Shown here piece after piece: positions 8,701-18,325 of a DNA stretch of 64,000 bases. The stretch comes from Parietichytrium sp. I65-24A (taxonomy: Eukaryota > Sar > Bigyra > Thraustochytrida > Thraustochytriidae). Every line of letters starts with the position of its first letter. The first letter of the stretch is position 1. Under the pieces are notes generated by a model. The model was not told the DNA's origin. It saw only the letters and a list, made by a program, of their open reading frames with translations, and searched no databases. Location of the stretch: NCBI GenBank assembly GCA_012862575.1, contig BLSF01000012.1, positions 62,001-126,000 on the forward strand, given 5' to 3'. Made by a program: the position numbers and the translations under genes.

Positions 8701-11559
8701 CACAAGAACTTCCACAACCGATGCAAATTCCCTGTAGTCTATGAGTCCATCTGAGGTAGAGAAGCAGTCCACAACGTACCGCCTCTGGTCCGAGGTAAGG
8801 CCAATGTTCTGGCTGAGCAGGCATCGTAGAAATTCGCCTTCCTTTAACGCGCCAACATTTGCTTCGTCGTAGTTTACGAAAACCTCCCATAGACTCCCCG
8901 GATGCGAACTCAGAATGCGGTACAGTTCATTCAAGAGGCCTATCGACGACAGCATTGCCTCATAGTAAGTTAGCGTCTTCCTCCAGTGCCTCTCTTTGTG
9001 CAAAGCGCCAAGTGGTAGCGCGAACCTCACAAAGCTACTGTACTCTAGCGTGCGTTTTGGGCCCACTGCGATGAGGTCGATAAGCTCTAGAATCTCGTTC
9101 TCTGACGGGCTGAATCCAAGGTTCTCTAATGCCCTCTGCAACTCTTGCGGAGAAAGAACTCCGTCGCGGTTCAAATCCATGCTGTCAAACTGGAGGCGCA
9201 AGTCTTTCCCACTGGGGTCATTCTGTGCGCTTCTTGTCAAAACCTTGCGGAGACGGTCACACATGGCATCGACGTATGATCTTTTCTGCGGGCCACTGCT
9301 GCTGTTTTTCGACATCTCCGAACGCGATTCGATCCCTTGGCCTGAATTCATTGAGGATATCATGTGAACAGGAACGCTATTTATCATATCGCCATTGCTG
9401 AGCATCACATCATATTTCAAGCCATAATCAACGGCTTGCTTAATTCTTCCGATACTGCGCTGACCGTCTTTTGCGACAACCACTTGCACGAGCTCTCCAT
9501 GCTGAAATTGACCGGTTTGAGCTGCGCGAAACTTATCAGCTGAGGCGTTTGCAGTCCTCGGGCGCTGCGGCACCATGACCCCACCTCTTTGTTCGGCATT
9601 GGAGATTGGCCGCACGTACTTCATGTCGAGGTGTGCCATGGCCTCGCCATTTTCAAAGGCTACATCGACAGTTTTCGCGGCACGGTGAACCTCTACGATC
9701 ACAGCACTGGTGTATTCCTTGCGAAGCGGAGTTCTTGCATAGCAGAAATCGCCTGGTTGCAATTGTGCCCCACTACCGTTTCGGGAAATGCGAGCAAGTC
9801 CTCTGGGGCTTGCGCTCGGTAAAGTCGAATCTGTGCCGAGCGGCTTGATGTTTTGGTGATGAACATCCCGGATAAGAACCCCGGTTGAGTCTGGAAGAAT
9901 ATTGTAGTATCCGGGAAGCGACGTGCTGCCAGCTACGATTCGCCCTTTCTCCCATCGCTTATTCCCGTCTTGAAACGCAACGGGCAAGCCTGCTTGGTAC
10001 TCAACGGAAGCATCTTTCAAGCTTTGGTGTCCAAACCCTGCCTCACTAAGAGCAGCTGGAATAGTGATGAGCCAGTCATTGTAGAATGTCTGATGAGAGA
10101 GCAAAGGCTCCAACCTCGAAAGCACGGGGTGGCCATGGATATCTACTTTCGGATGTGACCAAGACACAGCAACGAATTGTGGCATATTTACTGCGCCACT
10201 TTTCTGTAGTTTGAGGGTCGAAGCCGCGAGGGTTTCCATTGAGGCAAGCATACTCGAGCAAGATAGCGAAGCGTGCGAGAGGCAAAGCTGCACAGACTTG
10301 GCACAAGGAGAACCACTTGCTATGAGATAGGAGAGCTCGTTCCGCTTCTGATGAGCGTGTACCACAGCCACGCAGCCACGAAGCTCTTTCTCCGTTCGGC
10401 TAAGAGCGTATTGTAGAGACCCATCAGAAGGCGAAGCTGCCAAAATAACAGTCGAGAAGAGCTGGCCGATTCGAGTACAGATTCCACGGCTCACACTGGG
10501 ACTGGTACTCTTCTCTTCATCTTCCAGATTGCCATATACAGTAGTGAGAGGCAGCAGCCCCACCAATAACGGCCCAGCCCATAGTTCCAAGTGCCCTCGA
10601 GGAGCGGTTTCCATGTGATCGCCAGACCCTTGCCCCAACACTTGGTTCCATTCAAGTTCGAAGTTGACGATATGCTCCTCCTTCATCCAAAGAATAGTTT
10701 GGGACGGTGGATTGACGATAAGCTCCCCGCTTTCAAACTTTGGAATAATCGTCACGCGGAGCCCAGGGCGAAGAATATAAGTAGATTCCAGCTTTTGTGG
10801 CGTTCGGGTCATGGCGCGCTCCACGCAGTCCAAGAAGAAACCTCCAGTGCACATTCTCACATTTATCAAGGTCTGCTCGTGAGGATACAGAATCGAAGCA
10901 GTACTGCACTGAATTACAGGTGCTGGACTAATTTGATGGACGAAATCACACATTTGATGCTCGCGCTCCTTTCGGGCAGATATGTCACTGGGCGAGTCCT
11001 TGGCATTCAAATCTTCATGATATTCAAAGTATTGGAGTCTGCTATTCCCTGCGCTTCTTGACGCATTCTCTACCTTGTCGCGAAAAAACTGTGCATCGCG
11101 CGGTGTCTCTTTTAGCGCCAATTCTACATCGGGCACAGTTTTCTGGAGCAAAACCCGCGTCAGTTTCTTGCGATGAAGAGCCAGAGGTATGACAGCCTGG
11201 AAATCCTTTGTTCCCGATCCAACAACCTTGTGGCCATCCCTCTCCAGGATCGAATTAACCGCCATTTTCAAAAGTTGTTTGCCGTGCACAATCGCCTTCT
11301 CAGGGACTTTCCCAGTGACCGCTCCAATGAACTGCAAGACACGCGCCGTGCCCCAGCGTACGCACCAATGCTTTTCAAAGTTCTCTGCATCCGCCCAGTA
11401 CTCCGCCGCCACGCTGATTTTTTCCTGAATTGATTGCGGACCATGCTCGCCTTTCTCAGCCGCGCCAGCTTTTCTCCAAAACGCTGGCTTCACGCCCGGT
11501 TTGCAAATACATATTTCCTCCGTCCTGCCACAATGGCAGGGGTACTCTGCAGGCCGCAT
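5773..11559 (-). CDS. Giant multidomain calcium-binding protein: beta/TIR-like, Tudor-like repeats, IQ motif, EF-hands
   Basis: 1,928 aa in one exon, ATG at 11559. Approximate order: a Cys-rich start (CHCGRTEEICICKPG); residues 230-345, a beta-rich domain (LRPGLRVTI, then NPPSQTILW, then LELWAGPLLVGLL); residues 370-500, a weakly TIR-like segment (TVILAASPSDGSL); three Tudor/agenet-like repeats at about 525, 600 and 684; a canonical EF-hand (DLNRDGVLSPQE, about 795); an IQ motif (ATKVQSLFRMRLARKRARG, about 997); paired EF-hands at about 1090/1125 (DSNCDGVVSLAE, DYNQDGHIDLTD) and 1570/1606 (DTQQNGTLDRGE, DSNHDGVLDYME); then three more Tudor-like repeats to the end. Several intervening EF-like segments have lost calcium ligands. 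Probably a large calcium/calmodulin-regulated scaffold. I know no named protein with this layout. Confidence 0.85.
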   Translation of the reverse strand: MRPAEYPCHCGRTEEICICKPGVKPAFWRKAGAAEKGEHGPQSIQEKISVAAEYWADAENFEKHWCVRWGTARVLQFIGAVTGKVPEKAIVHGKQLLKMAVNSILERDGHKVVGSGTKDFQAVIPLALHRKKLTRVLLQKTVPDVELALKETPRDAQFFRDKVENASRSAGNSRLQYFEYHEDLNAKDSPSDISARKEREHQMCDFVHQISPAPVIQCSTASILYPHEQTLINVRMCTGGFFLDCVERAMTRTPQKLESTYILRPGLRVTIIPKFESGELIVNPPSQTILWMKEEHIVNFELEWNQVLGQGSGDHMETAPRGHLELWAGPLLVGLLPLTTVYGNLEDEEKSTSPSVSRGICTRIGQLFSTVILAASPSDGSLQYALSRTEKELRGCVAVVHAHQKRNELSYLIASGSPCAKSVQLCLSHASLSCSSMLASMETLAASTLKLQKSGAVNMPQFVAVSWSHPKVDIHGHPVLSRLEPLLSHQTFYNDWLITIPAALSEAGFGHQSLKDASVEYQAGLPVAFQDGNKRWEKGRIVAGSTSLPGYYNILPDSTGVLIRDVHHQNIKPLGTDSTLPSASPRGLARISRNGSGAQLQPGDFCYARTPLRKEYTSAVIVEVHRAAKTVDVAFENGEAMAHLDMKYVRPISNAEQRGGVMVPQRPRTANASADKFRAAQTGQFQHGELVQVVVAKDGQRSIGRIKQAVDYGLKYDVMLSNGDMINSVPVHMISSMNSGQGIESRSEMSKNSSSGPQKRSYVDAMCDRLRKVLTRSAQNDPSGKDLRLQFDSMDLNRDGVLSPQELQRALENLGFSPSENEILELIDLIAVGPKRTLEYSSFVRFALPLGALHKERHWRKTLTYYEAMLSSIGLLNELYRILSSHPGSLWEVFVNYDEANVGALKEGEFLRCLLSQNIGLTSDQRRYVVDCFSTSDGLIDYREFASVVEVLVARKLQGFEDVPESDSLSTPKSRTANGKTSEKRERLQREILAATKVQSLFRMRLARKRARGLSALEKRIRVGAHAIREVDKKAVSSYWFMNGADDKKFSEQDLTDIVAGKGSVVDKWRKLLTLSCHKDKGVAKLFRSLDSNCDGVVSLAELKASLSRYGMDQSLATLLFREMDYNQDGHIDLTDLNLFLQGANTSADIADKIIRKEYGVQAMIREFGKDLCHKLRRYQLVLTRCGTNLLRVLLLRPRYVTICSALKKQGFSLTNSEWKRLEVFFATSVAHRGDRVVCEEFVQMTSLTEKEFEHQEQSQEEAHVKAFLKLAKGNENMAGSLGGLCHRIMQGVKALCTDKDKERRREKQRVLWWMLSTLNSDSPIQIDAVELDELFEELYVRPSENELEELVKVIGDPKTGMLSCQLFCNLLGVTRTMQEYLEADYLVSRFCKNFVLGQRAKLHLPSRQLNAAHVKARQGGKIPYAKWILGNIGLSSYKKLRANIVAAESRGVMVSNSPWLCEKSNAKLGLVTAEQFQRKFAELGVTRKASELDILTRLLCCDEQVDLIVCSNLCWVIVTTPPSLLCNDEKKAEHQEELKVVEYLRVVLQGYIRSPDRHRNLIHVFQSFDTQQNGTLDRGELEVVFQHLGVDTKKIDLDVLFRHFDSNHDGVLDYMEFLNAVGVRSFSADKQTSQLKYITGLEVASGEKLIDPLVRKLAYQLQIRRLTSEDIEDSCAKISASGLVALQDLTMVLADLGVTIKFSEDELQRLLRLTARQLEGFMLGLLKLDVNAPIQSPRKADVSSQRRVGASRRGAEGLCSGKIAVGTAVAIRRSVADISHGRVVKVSRSGRYDVRLENGSLESSVPRAVLRVASGRPAVDVGVQVVNKFTQEVGTILRVCTADYSVIDVRMNSKIYRNVPSAKFNVFAGTRDKHKVDARVECYIEADELYYPGRITRTFPDNTYHVLLDHGEAATHVKLEHLRLSKT

Positions 11560-12867
11560 TCGACCGTTGTCAGCCGCTGCCCGACTTCGATGTACAACGG
11601 CAAATGCAGGATGCAGATCTTCGTCGGCTCGGCCCCTGCTCTGGAGCGGTCAGCTTTGGAGCCCAATGGCCGCGCAAGAGCACAACCAAGTAAGTTGCGA
11701 TCACGTGACTGGGTGACTATGGGGCGACTATGAGGCAACTATTAGGCCAGGTGCACGTTGAAGGAAACGCAGACTACGCAGACACAAGGTCCTGACAATG
11801 GAGAGAGTTTGAGAGAGTGCTCAGTACCCAGTGCCCTCGAATTGTGCTTGGTGGGAGCGCTTTTAGAACCGGGTTTCTCGTTTGACGTGTCTTCCCCTCT
11901 TCCTTCGCATCCGCTTGCATGCGGTCGTACACTTGTGTTTGGATCGACTCGTGACTCAAGACTAGGAAACTCACAAGTCTCGAGGGAGATGATGGATGTC
12001 ATATGTGGCACATCGCACATCGCACTTACCTGAACCGCAATTTGTGTTTCGCTCGCTGTCCTAAATTTGTCTTCTTCTTTTTGTTGTTGCTTTAGTCGGC
12101 CTGTCCTAGTCTGATGCAATCTTCGAAGTGAACAAACAACTTGAACAAAACGTGCTCAACTGCCTCCATCCTCTGTGCACAAAATTGTCCGTTATGATTT
12201 GTTCGTTCTATTCGGGATGCTTCTCTTGTTCTCCCATATCTACTAGATGTTAGACTACATGATTCAGCTGGTGTAATTCAGAGTCCGAGAATGTCCGAGA
12301 ATGGGCAGGGCGATTCAGAAAGGGTAATTCGGGAAAGATCTTTCTCGAATCGAGGGCCTCAGATGGTCACGCCAAGACGGAGGAAGGCACCGATTCAGAT
12401 TGCACCGATTCAGATTGGATTCCAGAGAGCAACTCCATTACGTTATCTCTCCTTTGTATATACAATCAGTTTGTTTCTGCTAGCGCGTCCACAATGGTCG
12501 TTTCATGTGCTCTTTTCCCGTTCACGGTTCCTTTCAATGACTGCCAGAGAACGATTACGACCATTTAGTAGCTTCGTGCTTTTTGAGCGCGCCTGACAAA
12601 GAATTTGATCTTGTTTGCGATTCACCACTCGCATGAATTCAGAATGATAAATTTATCAGAAGAACTGAATCCGATAGCATTACCGGATTCGTCTAAGAGC
12701 AAGTACTACACACCCAGCCATGGTATCCACGTTCAAAATACGGCACTGTCATCGGTGAAGCAACGAAAATAGTCGAAAGGCAAACACCAAACGCGAATTG
12801 ACCAAAACCCAAGCAAACAAGAAAAGCGCGAGAACAAGTTTCAATAGTCAGGACAAAGAACAAAAAG
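11560..12867. other. Intergenic, no gene supported; ATTCAG-rich
   Basis: No family-like reading frame. GTAAGT occurs on the + strand near 11693 after a short open frame, but no partner exon was found. The hexamer ATTCAG recurs at least six times between about 12255 and 12660, including the pair ACCGATTCAGATT. This may be the promoter of the secreted-protein gene at 12868. Confidence 0.5.
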
Positions 12868-13665
12868 ATGAAAGCCGTGATTGCGTGCACCGCTGCCCTC
12901 GCAGCCATGGCCAACGCTGCTCCAGACGCAGCGAATGCAACCAGGTGTGAGTCGAACTTTGGAGGCGTGCGAACCGACCTGGAAATGTACAACTCGGTGA
13001 CCGAGCAAACAGGAGTCACCATGGAAGCTTGCCAAGTTCCGATTGGAACTGGCTCAATTGGCATGGTTGGAATGTCAGTCACGGAGAGTGAGGTGCCCAC
13101 CCTGGCGGCAACATTTCTAAAGACATCCGCTCCAATTAATATATCCGCAGCCTTGGAGTATCACTACTCCGGAAATCCAGCCATGGCCATTTGCGCATCT
13201 TTTGGCGGTTCCGAGTCTGGTTTCAATGGCGAACTGAGCTTTCAGAATGACTTGGGCGAGACAGACTTTTGTATGTTCGGAGACGGAAGTGGCGTGAGCG
13301 CTTGGACTCTCTTCTACGTCTCGTGGTCCGGGTATCCTGGCTACAGCCAATTCGCCGTGATCCGCGACAATATCACCGAGACCCAGGTCTTCGGATATGT
13401 CCAAAGTTACGACGACGTCTTCTTCTCCGAAGTCACCTCCACCACACCGTGCAAATCTGACAGCGACTGTGTGGACGCAAATACTTCCTCGTGTGGATCG
13501 CCAGCGAACGTTTGCAGCTCGGAAGGAGTCTGCGTACCAACGCCGAAAACATGCGACAGTTTGAACGGCTGCGATGCCTTCTCTTACCCAAGTACGACCA
13601 CAGACGGATCCACCTACTGCATGGAGACCGCATGCGATTCTGGCTTGTGCAAGCCACTGGCCTAA
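12868..13665 (+). CDS. Secreted cysteine-rich protein
   Basis: 265 aa, ATG at 12868. MKAVIACTAALAAMANAA is a signal peptide ending at an Ala-rich cleavage site. The body (about 25-190) is Ser/Thr/Gly-rich and hydrophobic in strand-like stretches, with several N-glycosylation sequons (for example NIS, NIT). The C-terminal 75 residues hold closely spaced cysteines (CKSDSDC, then CGSPANVC, CVP, CDS), suggesting a small disulfide-bonded module. An AATAAA signal lies at 13721, 56 bp after the stop. Most likely an extracellular or cell-wall glycoprotein; no enzyme motif seen and no family recognised. Confidence 0.75.
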   Translation: MKAVIACTAALAAMANAAPDAANATRCESNFGGVRTDLEMYNSVTEQTGVTMEACQVPIGTGSIGMVGMSVTESEVPTLAATFLKTSAPINISAALEYHYSGNPAMAICASFGGSESGFNGELSFQNDLGETDFCMFGDGSGVSAWTLFYVSWSGYPGYSQFAVIRDNITETQVFGYVQSYDDVFFSEVTSTTPCKSDSDCVDANTSSCGSPANVCSSEGVCVPTPKTCDSLNGCDAFSYPSTTTDGSTYCMETACDSGLCKPLA

Positions 13666-14125
13666 GCACCTATCGCAAGAGACCGTTCTCCAATCGACTG
13701 ACATGGACTGCTACTATTGAAATAAAATGAAGTATCTCTCTCTACCTTTCACCAATCATTTCCTTTACAATCTCGCAGTATTGCCACCGCAGACATAGTT
13801 ATCATGACTCTGAGATGACACGGAAGTTTCCTCCGAATTCCCCAAGCACCAAGAACCAGCCAAGAACCAGTTAAGAACCAGCCAAGAACCAGCCAAGAAC
13901 CACTGCTTCACATCTGCACGCAGGTTCCGGTTCTTCGACCAAACGCTCTTTATGTCTGTCAGATCAGATCAGAGTCGCAGTTGCAGCAGACCCCTAATGC
14001 AAGGTCGGCACTCGTGAAGCACGGAAGGTCGCGAGGTCACGATCACGCGCATTCTTCCTTTCTTTGCTTTCAAAAGTAAGAAATCGCGCCTGCTATCCAA
14101 TAGTCTTCACTTGGACCGCTCAACA
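13666..14125. other. Intergenic, with an 11-bp repeat
   Basis: 460 bp between two + strand genes. It holds the polyadenylation signal of the upstream gene and the AAGAACCAGCC array; nothing else was seen. Confidence 0.5.
13850..13903. repeat. AAGAACCAGCC tandem array
   Basis: Five imperfect copies of an 11-bp unit (AAGAACCAGCC, with one AAGAACCAGTT variant) lie about 220 bp upstream of the next start codon. Confidence 0.85.
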
Positions 14126-14689
14126 ATGCGCATTGGCGAAAGGATGGCTCCTTTCGAAGGAGAAGAAGAAGAACCGGCGTCAGATGTCGACACTGGCCAA
14201 GATGCTGCGCCTCCAACTCTTCGGGTGGCGCCCTCGAATGTTCCTGGAGAGGAAGAACCGACTCCGATCAGTGCAGAAGAACCGGCCACGCGCAAGCGGT
14301 CGCGGGAGCCGGTTCCGCTCGAGAACCCGCCAGGATCCCCCGGAGCCGACGCTGCTCTTGGTACCCATGGAACCAGTGGAACCCGTGGAACCCATGGTAC
14401 CGAGCAAGAAAAGGCAGCCGGAACCGAGGAACCGGCGCTGACGAGAGCCAGAGCTGCCGCGAATGCCGGTTCTCTAGCGCTGGCGCGGTGCCAAGAAGCG
14501 TTGGAAAAGACCTGCCCAAAGCCGGTCTTTGCGGCCGAGGTGCTTAAGAGGAGGTTGCAAGTGATTTACGCGAACGATCAGTGTCTACAAGGCCTGTTGC
14601 GCGAAGTGAGCGAGATGTTGGAGGAGATGGCCAAACAAAAGCAGATGATGGAGCGAATCGGGCGAGTGGTGGACGGAGATATCAATTAA
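14126..14689 (+). CDS. Small acidic protein with C-terminal helical segment
   Basis: 187 aa from ATG 14126; the frame extends 15 bases upstream only to a TTG. The first half is Glu/Pro-rich and disordered, with a Gly-Thr-X run (GTHGTSGTRGTHGT) coded by repeated near-palindromic GGAACC and GGTACC blocks. The second half, from about residue 100, is Ala/Leu/Glu-rich and probably helical (LARCQEALEKTCPKPVFAAE, then LLREVSEMLEEMAKQKQMM), suggesting a coiled coil. AATAAA occurs at 14693, right after the stop. It converges with the ABC transporter gene, with 118 bp between stop codons. No family recognised. Confidence 0.6.
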   Translation: MRIGERMAPFEGEEEEPASDVDTGQDAAPPTLRVAPSNVPGEEEPTPISAEEPATRKRSREPVPLENPPGSPGADAALGTHGTSGTRGTHGTEQEKAAGTEEPALTRARAAANAGSLALARCQEALEKTCPKPVFAAEVLKRRLQVIYANDQCLQGLLREVSEMLEEMAKQKQMMERIGRVVDGDIN

Positions 14690-14807
14690 CAAAATAAATT
14701 TGAGATGGGTAATGAAGTGAGAGAAATATTTGCATGGGCATTAAGGTGATGTGAAAGCGATTAAGAGGTGACGCAACTCGCACTGGAACAAGGAAAGGAG
14801 GGCGAGC

Positions 14808-17087
14808 TTAAAGCTGGCGCTTGATAAGATTCTGGAAACGAGATTCCTCGTGTCGGACCAAGTCGTCAAATGTGCCTTCCTCCTGGATCCTGCCGTTTTC
14901 AAGAACTGCGATACGGTCGGCCGCTCTCATCGTCGACAAACCTTTCCCGGTTAATGGCACCGAGCATACATATTAGTAAAATATAATTCGAAATTTCCGC
15001 AAAAAAAATGTATCGCCAAACTTACGGTGAGCAATAGTGATCACAGATCTACCTTGCATCATTCTTTCGATTGCTCTCTGAACATGGTACTCGCTCTCTG
15101 CATCCAGCGCAGAGGTTGCTTCATCCAAGAGAACAATTGGAGGATCCTTTAGCATGGCTCTCGCAATGGCGACACGCTGCTTCTGGCCGCCGGAGAGCTG
15201 CATACCTCGCTCTCCGACCCTCGTGTGCATCTTTTCAGGAAACTTTTCAATGAATTGCAGAGCGCTTGCCATTTGTGCCGCTTGCATGACTTGCTCCTCC
15301 GTGGCAGTCATGTTTCCGTAGCGAATGTTTTCTTCGATCGTGCCAGAGAAAAGGACCGGTTCCTGGGCAACCACTCCAATGTGGCGGCGAAGCCAGTGTG
15401 GGTCGATGTCCCGGACGTTGTGTCCGTCGACAAACACGTTTCCTGAACTCGGGTCGTAAAGCCTCATGAGTAATAGGCCCAGAGTGCTCTTGCCCGAGCC
15501 ACTGGCGCCAACAAGAGCCAACGTCGTTCCCCTCTCCAAGGATAAAGACAAGTCCTGGAGGATGGGGATATCCGGCCTCAATGGGTACTGAAAAGAGATG
15601 TTTGAAAACTCGATTCTGCCTTCGATGGCTGGCATCTTGAGCTGCTCTGCTTTCTCAGCGAGCAGGTGGTACCCAGACTTTGAGACGACATCAGTTCCAA
15701 AAGGGGTCCTGTGAACCTCTGGGTCGTTGGCTGGTACGATTCCAAACAATTTGGCGCCAAGAGGCTGTTTAGATGCAGAACTGTCTTTGCCAACCTCTGC
15801 GTGAATCGATTCCAGAATCGATGGTGGCAAGCAAGCCGGGCTGGTGGTTGCCCCAGCAACCCCGTTGTAAGCCGATGTGATGGAGGAGGGCATGGATGGG
15901 ACACGGTCGACGATCTCAAAAATTCTTGAGCTCGCCCCCACGCCTCGCATTAGGTCCGAGTAAACGCTCGATATGTTGGTGATGTTGAAACCAACATACA
16001 GACTATACATGAGGAAGGAGGTAAGTGCCCCGGCAGTAATCTCTTTGCTTAGGACGAGGGACCCACCATAGCCTAGCACGGCCACAAGGGAAAAATTTGC
16101 AGCCAAGTGCACAGTTCCGTCAAACCAGGCACTGGAAAGCCCGACTTCGCACGCCTTGCGATATGCGGTATCGATTCTCGCGCTGTATTTGGCAACTTCA
16201 AGTGGCTCGCCAGCGAACTGTCTTACTGTACGGACATTGCTAATCACCTCCTCGGCAATCGTGGAGGTTTCTGCGAGAGCATCTTGCACTTCCGCTTGCC
16301 TCTTCTTCATGTAGCGCCCAAAGGAACGTGCTGCCAATCCTACGGGAGGAATGACGCTCAGGGAAACGAAAGCCAGCATAGGCGAAGTGTAGAACAACAT
16401 ACATGTGCCTCCAACTGCCATGAACGCACTGCGCAGCCCATTGACAAGGTTGCCAGTCACGGATTTCTGCACAAGTTGCGTGTCTGCTGACAAACGATTT
16501 ACTAGTTCTCCAGTTCTCGTACGGTCGAAAAACTCGATATCCTGACTCAAAATCGCAGAAAACAATTGTTTGCGGAAGCGGGCAATTAGCCGCTCGCCTG
16601 CGACTGAGAGCATGGCGCTTCGGGCCACGATGAGCCCGCCCTGGACAATGAAAAGACCGGTTAATCCCGTTGCCAAATAAGTTGGCGACAGCCCAGTCCC
16701 ATCGCTCAAGGACAAGTCCAAAATCTTCCCGATCGCAGCAGGGAACACCAGGGATATGGAGCTCGTCACAACCAAAGTGGCCATCGAAGCCCCAATTAGA
16801 TTCTTTTCAGGGAGTGCCAACGAGAGGATTCGTTTCATCGTCTCACTATTTGGTTTACTGGCGGCATCGGACTCGGACTCCCTGAAATCGACGGTTTTCT
16901 TCGAGCCCCTAATTTTCTCTTTGCCAAACGCAATGGACTTGGCCTTGTACTCTCTAAAGTGAACAAGATTCTGCAGCGGAACTACGGCCATCTTCTTCTC
17001 CTTTAGCGCCGCTACAGATCGTACGTAGCTCTTCCATCTTGGGAGAGCATTTCTCGAACTTTGCGAAAGGGCCCTAGTTGCCCACAT
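14808..17087 (-). CDS. Mitochondrial-type ABC half-transporter, ABCB10-like (two exons)
   Basis: Spliced: exons 17087-15026 and 14941-14808, 731 aa. The 84-bp intron (GTAAGT...AAAG, with CTAAT as a possible branch site) interrupts the H-loop, giving AHR-LSTM across the join; without splicing the frame runs into intron sequence. The N-terminus is basic, Ser/Ala-rich and poor in acid, typical of a mitochondrial transit peptide. A six-helix ABC membrane domain (about 90-390) is followed by an unusually long, roughly 90-residue linker and then the ATPase: Walker A GASGSGKST (about 524), signature LSGGQKQR (about 630), Walker B IVLLDEATSALD. This is a half-transporter that must dimerise. ABCB10 serves haem and iron metabolism in the inner membrane; ABCB8 is the main alternative. 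Confidence 0.88.
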
Positions 17088-17589
17088 TTCTGCAACGCAA
17101 GCTCGGCAGCCTCACTGCTCCATCAGAAAGGCAGCGTGACAAAAAGATTCGCAATCCACAATCACAAAGCACACCCCATGAGGCCAACAGGTATTTGCGA
17201 GCGCATGTTCAATTCATTGACAATATGACCAATGCAAAACCCGCGCACAACCAGAACCAAAAGTAAACGCCCTCAATCGTCAGCATCGAAATCTCAAGCT
17301 GCGCCCATCAAAAACCGCCATCTCCCGTCATACATGCACATGCACATGCATATACACATACACATATACATATACACACACACACACGCACGGGCACGCG
17401 CATATATAATAGACTCAAGCCATCCAATATGCCAACTTCGTGCACCCCGTGCAAATCTATACTTTCCATTCACGCCAGCAGCCCGCCTTTGGAAAGTGGG
17501 CGAAGATCGCCACCGAAATTCACACGTGCACTTCCCTCCACGGCTCTCATCCACTTTCACAACTCACCATACGTGCGGCGACGCTCCCT

Positions 17590-17594
<5 letters not shown>

Positions 17595-17620
<26 letters not shown>
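17595..17620. repeat. CT dinucleotide microsatellite
   Basis: Thirteen uninterrupted CT units. Confidence 0.9.
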
Positions 17621-17625
<5 letters not shown>

Positions 17626-17693
17626 TCTATGCAATTCTGCGGTTTCATTTCATTCATTTCTGCGGTTCCAGAAGACCACGTCCGCTGATTCTC

Positions 17694-17900
17694 GTCACGT
17701 AGACGTCTTTGTGTCGTGACAAAGGAGCCTTTGTTGTCCAGTCATTTCATGTTATTTGTGTAGCTGAGAATGTGATCATATATGATCATATGATTGGAAA
17801 CGTGTGCGTCTACGTGACGGGTGGAGCGAAAATGTGAAGTAACGAAGACGACGGTGAATGAGAAGGGGCTCGGATCACGTCACTTATCCGTCTACGTGAC
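17694..17900. promoter_or_regulatory. Three copies of CGTCTACGTGAC, likely a cis-element
   Basis: The identical 12-mer CGTCTACGTGAC occurs at 17807-17818 and 17889-17900, and inverted at 17694-17705. Each holds an ACGTGAC/ACGT core of the kind bound by bZIP and bHLH factors. Copies are spaced 113 and 82 bp apart, 430-630 bp upstream of the kinase start. That it is regulatory is inferred from repetition and position. Confidence 0.55.
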
Positions 17901-18096
17901 GTACAAATGACCGTTAGGAGCGATCACCGCTATCATCATCTATCAATCTAATGTCTATCATCACTGCACCTGGCAATCTTGGCAACATACTTGAACTTTG
18001 ACAAATGTTGTCTAGTTTTGGACTCGAACTCAAGCTTGAACTTGAAATTGTATTTATTTCGTGACCTCAGTTATTGATAAACTTTGTATTTGTTCA

Positions 18097-18097
<1 letters not shown>

Positions 18098-18139
<42 letters not shown>

Positions 18140-18172
18140 GCTGCTGTTGTTGTTGATGATGATGATGATGTC
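18098..18172. repeat. GTT/GAT trinucleotide array
   Basis: About 14 GTT units, then CTGCTGTTGTTGTT and GATGATGATGATGATG, ending about 155 bp before the kinase start codon, possibly in its leader. Confidence 0.9.
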
Positions 18173-18325
18173 GTTCTTGTTGTTGACAATACAGAAACGA
18201 AAGACGTATTACAGAGTCCTTGTCATTACATAATTTACGTACTTACAAGCTGCTGCGAACGAGGGAAAGACAACCCTGAGCCGGACCGGGAAGGACGCGT
18301 GCTTTGAGTTCCGTGCTGGTTGAAC

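Larger units (their letters stand above)
17088..18325. other. Divergent promoter region between ABC transporter and MAP kinase
   Basis: This 1.2 kb separates two divergently transcribed genes. It holds CA/TA and CT microsatellites (about 17335-17405 and 17595-17620), three copies of a 12-bp element, a TGATCATATATGATCATATGAT near-palindrome core at about 17773 and a long GTT array. No coding frame was supported. Confidence 0.6.

Noticed and set aside
11434-11733. + strand frame containing MQIFVGS, followed by GTAAGT at 11693
   Set aside because: The start resembles ubiquitin for five residues only, overlaps the giant gene's first codons, and no downstream exon fits.
12291-12596. 101-codon ATG frame
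   Set aside because: It runs through ATTCAG repeats, with no domain and an abrupt composition change; probably promoter DNA.
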